From assembly GCA_964509475.1 (NCBI GenBank), contig CAZDXJ010000038.1, forward strand, positions 1-22,533: a stretch of DNA of 22,533 bases, given 5' to 3'. Source of the stretch: CAZDXJ01 sp964509475 (GTDB lineage Bacteria > Pseudomonadota > Gammaproteobacteria > Methylococcales > Methylomonadaceae). The position numbers and the translations under genes are program-made. Within the stretch, counting starts at the first letter, position 1; the number at the start of each line of letters is the position of its first letter. Below, piece by piece: positions 1-7,407 of the stretch. Under the pieces are notes generated by a model. That model saw only the letters and a program-made list of their open reading frames with translations. It ran no database searches and was not told the origin of the DNA.

Positions 1-2
1 GC

Positions 3-179
3 ACGCTGGGATCTGTGAGGGGGCAGTCGGGTGACTGGCTGTTCTACCTTGATCATGGACGGGCGGAATCCAGTGACAAGGATGTCACGACCGGCCCGCA
101 GTTCAAGATCAATCCGGCAAGCCTGTTGGCAGACATGACAAACACACCCCATCAATCCAGTTGCAGGCTTTTTAAATAA
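3..179 (+). CDS. Possible 3' end of a convergent plus-strand gene (partial)
   Basis: Reading frame 3 is open from the left edge to a TAA at 177-179, giving about 58 residues that include GDWLFYLDHG and VTTGPQFKINPASLLADM. It converges on galU and overlaps its last 28 bases. The composition (W, Y, D, G, few repeats) looks protein-like, and third positions are G/C-rich in the first 120 bases. I do not recognise the family. A minus-strand frame is also open over much of 1-140, so the coding strand is not certain. No clear terminator separates this frame from galU. Without the upstream part this is only a candidate. Confidence 0.33.
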   Translation, partial: TLGSVRGQSGDWLFYLDHGRAESSDKDVTTGPQFKINPASLLADMTNTPHQSSCRLFK

Positions 180-1033
180 GCCATAAATTCATCCCGCAAT
201 TCCTCATGCAGCAAGGCGTATTCAACCGTTGCGATCAGATAACCCAGTTTTGCCCCGCAATCATAGCGCTTGCCCTGAAACTCATAAGCCAATACTGGTT
301 CTTCATCCAATAACGCGGCTATCGCATCAGTGAGTTGAATCTCGCCACCAGCGCCTTTGCCAATCTGTTCGATTTTATCGAAAATCGCCGGTGTCAGAAT
401 GTAACGTCCAACCACCCCCAGATTGGATGGCGCTTTCTCTGGCGCGGGTTTTTCAACAATGCTTTCCACCCGACTGACCCGGGGCAGCATATCGGTTACC
501 TTGACAATGCCGTATTTTTTGCTGTCTTCAGGAGTGATACGTTCCACCCCCAAAATAGAACTTTGTTCCTTGGCAAACAAGGCCGTCATTTGCACCATGC
601 AGCCGCGCGGGCTGTCTTCGATCAAATCATCGGCCAGAATCACCGCAAACGGCTCGTCGCCCACCACCGGCCTGGCGCAATGCACCGCATGCCCCAGACC
701 CAGGGCTTCGGCTTGGCGAATAAACACACAAGCGACATGAGGGGGTACGATTTCCTGAATGATCTTCAAGGTTTCTGTTTTGCCGCGCCCCTGAAGCTCT
801 TTTTCCAATTCATAGGCCTTGTCAAAATGATCCGGAATACTGCGTTTGTTTCGCCCCGTTACAAAAATCATCGTATCAATGCCGGCGGCAACGGCTTCTT
901 CCACCGCATATTGAATCAAGGGTTTGTCCACGATTGGCAACATCTCTTTTGGACTGGCCTTGGTCGCTGGCAAAAACCGCGTACCCAGACCGGCTACCGG
1001 AAAGACTGCTTTTTTAATTTTTTGTTTTATCAT
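152..1033 (-). CDS. galU: UTP-glucose-1-phosphate uridylyltransferase
   Basis: GalU joins glucose-1-phosphate to UTP, giving UDP-glucose and pyrophosphate in the cytoplasm; UDP-glucose is a precursor for polysaccharides and for other UDP-sugars. The 293-residue product has the family length. Near the N-terminus it shows the nucleotide-binding motif FPVAGLGTRFLPATKASPKE with the following MLPIVDKPLIQYAVEEA. Further on are ILADDLI, VEKPAP and, near the C-terminus, YDCGAKLGY. The start ATG overlaps the stop of manC (ATGA at 1030-1033), and a GAGGA lies about 12 bases upstream inside manC, so translation is probably coupled. As the last gene of the minus-strand cluster, with manC just before it, it most likely supplies nucleotide sugar to the polysaccharide made here. 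It could also be the housekeeping copy. Function confidence is high. Confidence 0.96.
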   Translation of the reverse strand: MIKQKIKKAVFPVAGLGTRFLPATKASPKEMLPIVDKPLIQYAVEEAVAAGIDTMIFVTGRNKRSIPDHFDKAYELEKELQGRGKTETLKIIQEIVPPHVACVFIRQAEALGLGHAVHCARPVVGDEPFAVILADDLIEDSPRGCMVQMTALFAKEQSSILGVERITPEDSKKYGIVKVTDMLPRVSRVESIVEKPAPEKAPSNLGVVGRYILTPAIFDKIEQIGKGAGGEIQLTDAIAALLDEEPVLAYEFQGKRYDCGAKLGYLIATVEYALLHEELRDEFMAYLKSLQLD

Positions 1034-2451
1034 GTTTTGTATTCATCCTCATCAGTTCTGTGATACACATCCTCATAACGCACGATATCATCCTCACCCA
1101 GATAGCTGCCGGATTGCACTTCAATCATCTCCAGAGGAATTTTTCCTGGATTTTCCAGGCGATGCACCACACCCACGGGAATATAGGTCGATTCATTTTC
1201 AGTCAACAGAATCTGTTCATCCTGTTTGGTGACCAACGCCGTGCCTTTTACAACAATCCAATGCTCGGCGCGGTGATGATGTTTTTGCAGGGAAAGTTTC
1301 GCACCCGGCTTGACTACAATACGTTTGGTTTTGTGCCGATCGCCACAATCTACCGCGTCATAATTCCCCCAGGGACGATACACCTTGCGGTGTATCTCCA
1401 CTTCACTACGCCGCATCCGGTTCAGCTGATCGACAATGCCCTTGACATCCTGAACCTTGTTTTTGGGCGCAACCAATACCGCATCGTCCGTTTCCACAAT
1501 AATCAAATCATTAACCCCCACTGCGGCAACCAGTTTTTTCTCCGCATGGATGAATGAATCCAGGCTGTCCAGGGTCATGACATCGCCGTGCGTTACATTG
1601 CCGCTGGCATCTTTTTCTGCCACATCCCAAAGCGCGGACCATGAACCGACATCATTCCAGCCAACATCCAAAGGGATCATCGCCGCCCGGTCGGTTTTTT
1701 CCATGACGGCGTAATCAATCGAATCGGCCGGGCAATCCGAAAACAGCTTTTTATCGAGACGGACAAAGTCCATATCCACTTTTGCCCCGGTGTAGGCTTT
1801 ACGGCAGCAATCAAGCATCTGAGGATTATATTTCTCCAATTCCTCAAGATAACAGCCTGCCTTAAAGACAAAAATGCCACTGTTCCAGTAATACTCCCCG
1901 CTATCGACATATTGTTCAGCCAATTGCTGATCCGGTTTTTCCACAAAAGCGGCCACGGAAAATCCCTGATTGATCGGCTGCCTGCCCTTGTGAATATAAC
2001 CGTAACCGGTTGCCGGACAATCCGGCTTGATGCCAAAGGTTACCAAAAAATCTTGCTCGGCCAGCTTTCCAGCCTGAACGATTGCGGTCTGAAAAGCGGT
2101 TTTATTTTCAATTACATGATCGGCAGGCAAGACCAACAACACCGAATCCATCGAATCCGCAGACAATGCGGCAATAGCAATCGCAGGAGCGGTATTGCGT
2201 CCAGCCGGCTCCAGAATAATCGCCGAAGGATTGACGTCGATCGCCTGCAATTGCTCGGCCACGATAAAACGATGCTGATCATTACAAACGACTACCGGTG
2301 CTTGCAAGCCATCGACACCATCAAGGCGTTTGATCGTTTCCTGTAACATCGTATGGCGGCCATGCAGTGGCAAAAACTGTTTTGGGTAATGTTTTCTGGA
2401 CAAGGGCCAAAGCCGGGTTCCCGAACCGCCGGAAAGAATCACTGGAATCAT
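1030..2451 (-). CDS. manC: Mannose-1-phosphate guanylyltransferase / mannose-6-phosphate isomerase (bifunctional)
   Basis: This enzyme makes GDP-mannose from mannose-1-phosphate and GTP; the fused isomerase domain interconverts fructose-6-phosphate and mannose-6-phosphate. The 473-residue length is typical of the AlgA/ManC/CpsB type II family. The N-terminal pyrophosphorylase domain carries ILSGGSGTRLWPLSRK (about residues 5-20), EPAGRNTAPAIA and FVEKPD. The C-terminal cupin domain carries RPWGNYDAVD and the metal-site segment QKHHHRAEHW. The frame is open 50 codons further upstream, but I chose the ATG at 2451 because the product then begins MIPVILSGG, as in the family, and an AGGAG lies 7 bases ahead of it. 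A 55-bp gap separates it from the upstream sulfotransferase, and its stop overlaps the galU start. No phosphomannomutase gene (algC/manB) is present, so that step must come from elsewhere. Confidence 0.95.
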   Translation of the reverse strand: MIPVILSGGSGTRLWPLSRKHYPKQFLPLHGRHTMLQETIKRLDGVDGLQAPVVVCNDQHRFIVAEQLQAIDVNPSAIILEPAGRNTAPAIAIAALSADSMDSVLLVLPADHVIENKTAFQTAIVQAGKLAEQDFLVTFGIKPDCPATGYGYIHKGRQPINQGFSVAAFVEKPDQQLAEQYVDSGEYYWNSGIFVFKAGCYLEELEKYNPQMLDCCRKAYTGAKVDMDFVRLDKKLFSDCPADSIDYAVMEKTDRAAMIPLDVGWNDVGSWSALWDVAEKDASGNVTHGDVMTLDSLDSFIHAEKKLVAAVGVNDLIIVETDDAVLVAPKNKVQDVKGIVDQLNRMRRSEVEIHRKVYRPWGNYDAVDCGDRHKTKRIVVKPGAKLSLQKHHHRAEHWIVVKGTALVTKQDEQILLTENESTYIPVGVVHRLENPGKIPLEMIEVQSGSYLGEDDIVRYEDVYHRTDEDEYKT

Positions 2452-2506
2452 GTTTGCTCCTGTTTTTTGGTAAATGATTTTATTGTATCTGTAATACTTC
2501 AAACGC

Positions 2507-3496
2507 TTATTCCCGTAATAATACATCACAAAACAAGCGAACATACTGCAAAGCCCTGGACAGACCGGCATGGCGGCGCACCGTTTCACGGCCATGCACA
2601 ATCAATTTGCGTTGCAAGCGATACCGGTTTAGCGGCATACGCCGGACATTCGCCTTGTTTCCGACAGGCTGCCACAACTCCGCTTCAGGATAGCCCAGAA
2701 TGGCCAAATCTTCTTTTGCCAAACGCGCCATCCGCTCACGCATAAAGCGGTATTTATCCGCATCGGCGGCCAATTCCCCGGCCCACTGATGCAAGGAATG
2801 CGTTGAGGCGGTACGCCGATGATAAATCCCCAAGGGATCGCCCGGCTGTAGAATTTTTTGTCGCCCCACCTGGTACATCAGCATTTCCGGCTCAAAGGCG
2901 ATCTCCAGATACTGGCAAATCCGCCGCATCCAGGTTTCGGTATGTTCAACCAAATCCTCATAACGAAGATGCAGGAAAGGAATATCATCTTGTCTGAGAA
3001 AATCCGCCATTGCCGGAATGTAACGCTCCAATACCGGATCATGACGATAAGCGATTTGATAGTCACCATCGAAAAACGAATGCGCAAATGAACTGAATAC
3101 CGCCGCCGGATGCCGTGTCAATACAATATAAGCGGCGTCTGGAAAAACGTGATTGATAAACGGTAAAATCGTTGCATATTCAGGGGTTTTGTCCAGGCAA
3201 ACCGCTTTGCCTGCGGCATAACGCTGGTAAAGCACATTGCAATAGGCCCGGCAAGCCTGCCAGTAATCCTTTTTTCCGGCCGGCAAGCGTTCAACAAAGG
3301 CCTGTTGTCCCAAGGCCGCCACAATATGATCATAAGGCGCTTTGTCCACATTGCACCACACCCCCAAATGCGCCAGAGGCGTCAGCAAATGCGGCTCCGA
3401 TCCGCCTTGTATCTGTGAATGCCGACTGAGCATACGCTCCAGCAAGGTTGTGCCTGAGCGCGGCATTCCAATAATAAACGCTAATTTGAAAGGCAT
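2507..3496 (-). CDS. Sulfotransferase, PAPS-dependent (Sulfotransfer_3-like)
   Basis: Predicted to transfer sulfate from PAPS to a hydroxyl or amine acceptor. The 329-residue protein opens almost directly with the 5'-phosphosulfate-binding loop GMPRSGTTLLE (residues 10-20). LDKTPEY follows at about 101-107, and the 3'-phosphate-binding segment LTRHPAAVFSSFAHS lies at about 126-140, with R128 and the serines expected to contact PAP. No signal peptide or membrane helix is seen, so it should be cytoplasmic. The ATG lies only 4 bases after the stop of the exported GH-like gene, which places it in the same operon. This is the most divergent of the three sulfotransferases in the cluster, resembling the GMPRSGTT group also found in TPR-sulfotransferases. 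The acceptor is not deducible; a cluster glycan is the obvious candidate. Family confidence is high, acceptor unknown. Confidence 0.87.
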   Translation of the reverse strand: MPFKLAFIIGMPRSGTTLLERMLSRHSQIQGGSEPHLLTPLAHLGVWCNVDKAPYDHIVAALGQQAFVERLPAGKKDYWQACRAYCNVLYQRYAAGKAVCLDKTPEYATILPFINHVFPDAAYIVLTRHPAAVFSSFAHSFFDGDYQIAYRHDPVLERYIPAMADFLRQDDIPFLHLRYEDLVEHTETWMRRICQYLEIAFEPEMLMYQVGRQKILQPGDPLGIYHRRTASTHSLHQWAGELAADADKYRFMRERMARLAKEDLAILGYPEAELWQPVGNKANVRRMPLNRYRLQRKLIVHGRETVRRHAGLSRALQYVRLFCDVLLRE

Positions 3497-3500
3497 ATAT

Positions 3501-4547
3501 TCAGTTCAGCTTCTGCGCCAGTTCATGAAGGATGGGCTGCGCAAAGGGCGCCCGGATATCGCGGGCATAAATTTCAAAATAACGCAAGCGGTAAGCCAGC
3601 CCGATGGCGATTGCAGTCTGCAAAACGGTTACGGCATCACAGGGTTTGACCCGCCCGTTCATCCGGCAACGTTTTGGATCGTCGCTAAACCAAAGCATCT
3701 GCGCTGCACTATTGGGCGTATTGTCCAGCAGCAACCGCCAAACACCGGACACGTTCATGATACGCGGATCCGGGGTTTTTGCGGAAAGGTTATTGCGCTG
3801 GGCAATAAATCTCCCGGGATAATGCCGGTTAGCATAATCTATAATCGCCCTGGCTACATAATCCGCGCGATCCCCCAAAGCGCCTGGCACAGGGCCGATT
3901 GCCATTTTGATGTATTGCCCGGGAAATGCCTGCATGGTTGCATCAATGATGTCCTTGCAAGCCTGAATCAGACGCTCCGAACGATAGCCGATGACTCGCC
4001 AGCGGGCAATATCCGCCCGGGATTTTGGAATATTCCAGTCGCCGGTCAAGGCATTGCCACATTGTGCGCTGACCAGAACCAGACCCGGATGGTTACTGTA
4101 ACGCTGCCCCAGGCGGGCAATCAGGCGTTTTTTATAATCCAGTGCCTTACTGTCCCAAAACACCGGAATACGCAAATTCTGGCCATAGCGGGTTGAAAAC
4201 CGGTTCGCATTGGTAAACGGAAAAAACTGGATATCCTTGCCAAACACCCAGTCCGGCAGGCTCAAACCGCCATAATTCAGATTCAAGCTGATTTTTTTGC
4301 CAAACCGCTGCGCCTGAGCCATTTGCTCGTCCAGATAACGAAAGTCATATTGACCTTCCCGCGCTTCCAGATGCCGCCATTTTTCACGAATGACCAGACC
4401 CGTGACATCGGGGTGGCGCAATAGGGATTCCGGTATAGCTTTACCAGCGGGTAACAGCGCAAACACACCCGAAATATTCGACATTGCATACGCCAAAGCC
4501 GTTGACAACATCCAAACGCCCAGGCAATAAAAAAAATAACGTATCAT
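3501..4547 (-). CDS. Exported glycoside-hydrolase-like (TIM-barrel type) protein
   Basis: The product (348 aa) starts with a hydrophobic signal or anchor (residues 1-22: short basic MIRY, then a Leu/Ala-rich core ending ALAYA). The mature part resembles the (beta/alpha)8 folds of GH42/GH5-like families: VTGLVIREKWRHLEAREGQY (about 48-67) is the typical 'W..iep.eG.ydf' strand, with KISLNLNYGG at about 85-94 and LPDWVF following. Next comes a WDS..DYKKRLIARLG helix. Where related enzymes carry the acid/base glutamate this protein reads SAQCGNALTGDW (about 160-171) with no Glu, so it may be inactive, a binding protein, or misaligned by me. A GTG at 4565 would add six residues and overlap the upstream gene. 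I chose the ATG at 4547 because GGGAG lies 11 bases before it and the signal peptide then begins properly. It probably acts on, or binds, the cluster polysaccharide in the periplasm. Confidence 0.68.
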   Translation of the reverse strand: MIRYFFYCLGVWMLSTALAYAMSNISGVFALLPAGKAIPESLLRHPDVTGLVIREKWRHLEAREGQYDFRYLDEQMAQAQRFGKKISLNLNYGGLSLPDWVFGKDIQFFPFTNANRFSTRYGQNLRIPVFWDSKALDYKKRLIARLGQRYSNHPGLVLVSAQCGNALTGDWNIPKSRADIARWRVIGYRSERLIQACKDIIDATMQAFPGQYIKMAIGPVPGALGDRADYVARAIIDYANRHYPGRFIAQRNNLSAKTPDPRIMNVSGVWRLLLDNTPNSAAQMLWFSDDPKRCRMNGRVKPCDAVTVLQTAIAIGLAYRLRYFEIYARDIRAPFAQPILHELAQKLN

Positions 4548-4552
4548 ATTTT

Positions 4553-6118
4553 TCAACTCTCCCACAAATAAAGCCGTCCATTTACCGTTTCCTGAACAAG
4601 CTGAAAGCGTTGCTCAATAAAATTTCGCACATTGTCATGCAGGCGCCGGAAACTGGCATAATGCGGCGCCGATACAAACCAGACCCGCTGATGCCGGTAT
4701 AATACATCCTGCAGCTCTTCTATATTGCGTAATACCGGATTGCCTACCCATTTGTCGGCATAAAACGGTAGCGTGGCCGGTTCGGTAAAGACCGCCGAAT
4801 AGTCAATGGACTGCAAAAAATAATCACCCGGCAATCCCGTGTAGACCTTCAATGGCGAAGGCGCTTGCACAATGATGATATCACCTGGCCGGTACCGCTT
4901 CTGCAAGGCTCGGGCAAGATTGCGAAAAGGCGCCCCCTGCTGGTTGTATTGAAATTCAAAATTTTTTTCCTGCGTATTAAACAATACCGGCATCAACCGC
5001 AATCCGTTGGGCATGGCGATCATCATGTGCAGACCCAAAACCGGCAACAGCCAGCTTCCAAAGCAGTGTTTTGGGCACTTGCCGCACGTGGTAAACGCAT
5101 CGACCACCTTCCAGGTGACTGCCGCTGCCGCAATTAAAACATAGGGCAATAAAAAATAGCCATAACGCGAGGCATACAGCCCCAAAAGACTGGTTAAAAT
5201 CCACTGGCCACCAAACCCGATGGCATACAAAAAACGCAAATTCCAGCTTTTGGCCAAAAACCCGAGGCCCAGTAACAAAAAAAAGCCGATCAGCCAATGC
5301 GTATCGTGTGTACTGAACACACGCAAATAAAACCAGGGATCATAATCGCTGCGTGTGAGCGCTGGATGCAAAAAGGAAATATCGCCCAATGTAACGCCCA
5401 GTTTTTCATACGGCTGCCGCAACAAAGTTCTGACGGTCAATTGCAACAAGACTAACACAATGATCAGCAAACCAGCCATCCAGCTACGCTTATCCCATAA
5501 GACACGGCGTTGCGACCGGTTGCAGAGCAACAAGCCAATCGCGAAAAACACCAGCAACAAAATGGCCGATACTTCCCAGCTAAGATACATCAATATAAAA
5601 TAAACCACAATGCGCGTGTAACAAGCGGATGCAACCTCGGCTTCAGTGAACAAACGATGTACATTGATTACGGTAAGCAAGGTAAAAAACTGGAGCTGGG
5701 CCGGATAAAACGCATTACTTCCCCAATAAACAGACCAGGGCAATACTGCATAAAGCAACCCCGACAGCAAGGCTGTGCGGCGATCAAACAAGCGTTGGGC
5801 AAAACGATAGATCAAACCGGTGCTGGCCATTGAAAAGCATAATGCCGGCAAGCGTACACTCCATTCCGAAAAACCGAATACCGCCAGCGCCAGCGCCAGC
5901 GGATACGGTACGATTTCATAGGTGGACATGAAAAATTTTTCACCGGCCCGCCAGCGCAACGGATAACCTTGCGTTAAAACACCTTCCCGGGCATACCGGA
6001 TCATGCTGGATTCATCCTGGGTAATGGATAATACATCCAATGCCTGAACACGCAGGAACGAAGCCAGCAAAACCAGCAAGAGCGCGGGTATATAAGGGTT
6101 TAGCGGCAGGGTTCGCAT
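4553..6118 (-). CDS. GT-C fold membrane glycosyltransferase (ArnT/PMT, GT39/GT83-like)
   Basis: A polytopic inner-membrane protein of 521 residues with about 10-12 hydrophobic segments. The first, at about residues 10-28, is followed by an extracytoplasmic loop containing Q34-D35-E36, the position of the catalytic Asp/Glu in ArnT- and PMT-type transferases. A W-S-V-R-L-P segment (about 86-91) and a long C-terminal soluble portion (about 370-521) also fit the family. Such enzymes use polyprenyl-phosphate sugars as donors on the periplasmic face; the GT2 protein at 14386-15078 could make that donor, although this is inference. The ATG lies inside the end of the upstream jelly-roll gene (19-base overlap), and its own stop lies 5 bases before the next gene. 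No pfam search was possible, so assignment to a numbered GT family is tentative. Confidence 0.75.
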   Translation of the reverse strand: MRTLPLNPYIPALLLVLLASFLRVQALDVLSITQDESSMIRYAREGVLTQGYPLRWRAGEKFFMSTYEIVPYPLALALAVFGFSEWSVRLPALCFSMASTGLIYRFAQRLFDRRTALLSGLLYAVLPWSVYWGSNAFYPAQLQFFTLLTVINVHRLFTEAEVASACYTRIVVYFILMYLSWEVSAILLLVFFAIGLLLCNRSQRRVLWDKRSWMAGLLIIVLVLLQLTVRTLLRQPYEKLGVTLGDISFLHPALTRSDYDPWFYLRVFSTHDTHWLIGFFLLLGLGFLAKSWNLRFLYAIGFGGQWILTSLLGLYASRYGYFLLPYVLIAAAAVTWKVVDAFTTCGKCPKHCFGSWLLPVLGLHMMIAMPNGLRLMPVLFNTQEKNFEFQYNQQGAPFRNLARALQKRYRPGDIIIVQAPSPLKVYTGLPGDYFLQSIDYSAVFTEPATLPFYADKWVGNPVLRNIEELQDVLYRHQRVWFVSAPHYASFRRLHDNVRNFIEQRFQLVQETVNGRLYLWES

Positions 6119-7407
6119 GTTTTTGTCATCCAGTAATACGCTATTGGCATGGCCAGAACCACAGCCAGGGCAATCCGGCTTAAATGCCTTACATCAAAAT
6201 CAAAACGGCCATCCATCCAAACCAGTACCATGATGGTTAAAAACAGGCAAGCAGCAAAATGCACTGTGTTGAACAGACATGGAGACGGCTGCAAACAGTA
6301 TCCTAAAATAAAAAAAACAACCCAGTCCAAACTGATCAAAACCGCCCCCCCCAATACCCAGGCCATTACGGAAAATTCATCGGCGCCTTGTTCATTAAAA
6401 GACAAACTGCGTAACTGCGATGGCTGCATCAGCGGCAGCACGATGTGATTTGCATCCATCCGCCAGGCGTTATCAGCGGAAAAATCCTGGCGGTGCCCAG
6501 CCGCCAGGATAACCTGACCGGTTATGGCCATACGGCGCAAATACTGACGCGCCCGGATTTGGATTTGAATGATATTGTCTCCACGTCGTAAAAACGGCGC
6601 AATTGAAAAATAATACATGATTTCGCCAGAGCCAACATGCGCCCCGACCTCCCGGCCATTGACCCGCACCCGAAACAAACCGTCCACCTGAATCCCCAGC
6701 CAGGCACCTTGCACCGAATCGCCATGTAAAACCAGTGTCCGCTTCAGGGTAGTTTGCCGGCGTTCCAGATCAGAAAACAAAATCCAGTGCCGGGGACGCA
6801 GGGTTTGTAAATGCAAAATATCCATAATCGGCACGGACTGCGGCTTTTGATGCACTCGGGGCATGATTGAGGCAAACGCCCAGCCTCGGGCCTCATAATC
6901 GATCCGGTACCAGGGCAAATCTCCCAGACGTTGATAACTTGCCGTACGGGCAACACGCCAACGGCGATCACTGACCAGGTGTTGTACGCCGCTCATAAAT
7001 ACCATTTCCAGGCGGCTGATAAAGCGTGCCGATTGACTGCGGTGCGCATTTTCCACACGAACGGCCAGTACATTTTTCCCCGCCTGCAAAAAGCGGCCGA
7101 CATCATACACGCCGGCATTGTATCCCGGAGTGTTAGCCCGTGCGATCAATCGCCCGTTGATATACAGGCTGAACGTATTTAAAGCCCCCAGCCGCAACCA
7201 AGCCGACTGCGGCGGTACCCGTAAATAAAAACGCCGCCGGGCGTATAGCTCATCCGAAGCGCTGGCGCTTCCAATCCACTGACTGTCCAGCCAATCGGGC
7301 CGCCACGCCGGTGGCTGAAAAAATTTTGTGCTGGCAGAAAAAATTCCGAACAGCAAACACGCCAGCCAAAGCCTGAGCAAACCGGATTTAAAAGCCGCCC
7401 AGTTCAT
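6100..7407 (-). CDS. Membrane-anchored protein with two jelly-roll carbohydrate-binding-like domains
   Basis: A 435-residue protein of unusual architecture. A hydrophobic N-terminus (about 9-26) acts as signal or anchor. The first beta-sandwich (about 45-150) contains FSLYINGRLIARANTPGYN and GKNVLAVRVEN, the pattern of the N-terminal domain of bacterial alpha-L-rhamnosidases and of GH2 sugar-binding domains. A second, similar sandwich (about 195-325) contains FRVRVNGREVGAH and GDNIIQIQIRA. The C-terminus has about three membrane helices (roughly 345-425) and ends in a Cys-Glu-Pro-Cys tail. There is no rhamnosidase catalytic barrel, so it is probably not a hydrolase. It overlaps both neighbours (20 bases with the TPR gene, 19 with the GT-C gene), implying stoichiometric expression and possibly a membrane complex with them. 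Likely periplasmic glycan binding; function not known. Confidence 0.65.
   Translation of the reverse strand: MNWAAFKSGLLRLWLACLLFGIFSASTKFFQPPAWRPDWLDSQWIGSASASDELYARRRFYLRVPPQSAWLRLGALNTFSLYINGRLIARANTPGYNAGVYDVGRFLQAGKNVLAVRVENAHRSQSARFISRLEMVFMSGVQHLVSDRRWRVARTASYQRLGDLPWYRIDYEARGWAFASIMPRVHQKPQSVPIMDILHLQTLRPRHWILFSDLERRQTTLKRTLVLHGDSVQGAWLGIQVDGLFRVRVNGREVGAHVGSGEIMYYFSIAPFLRRGDNIIQIQIRARQYLRRMAITGQVILAAGHRQDFSADNAWRMDANHIVLPLMQPSQLRSLSFNEQGADEFSVMAWVLGGAVLISLDWVVFFILGYCLQPSPCLFNTVHFAACLFLTIMVLVWMDGRFDFDVRHLSRIALAVVLAMPIAYYWMTKTCEPCR

Noticed and set aside
335..1557. Plus-strand open frames across galU and manC
   Set aside because: Both strands cannot be coding here; galU and manC have near-consensus motifs along their full length.
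2452..2601. A 50-codon upstream extension of manC
   Set aside because: It would overlap the end of the sulfotransferase gene, has no family similarity, and the ATG at 2451 has an AGGAG ribosome binding site.
3342..4196. A 284-codon open frame on the plus strand
   Set aside because: It is antisense to the GH-like gene and part of a sulfotransferase gene, both with clear family motifs. No ribosome binding site or domain is apparent.
6100..7407. Annotation as an alpha-L-rhamnosidase or beta-galactosidase
   Set aside because: Only the accessory beta-sandwich patterns are visible; the catalytic barrel is absent and membrane helices take its place.
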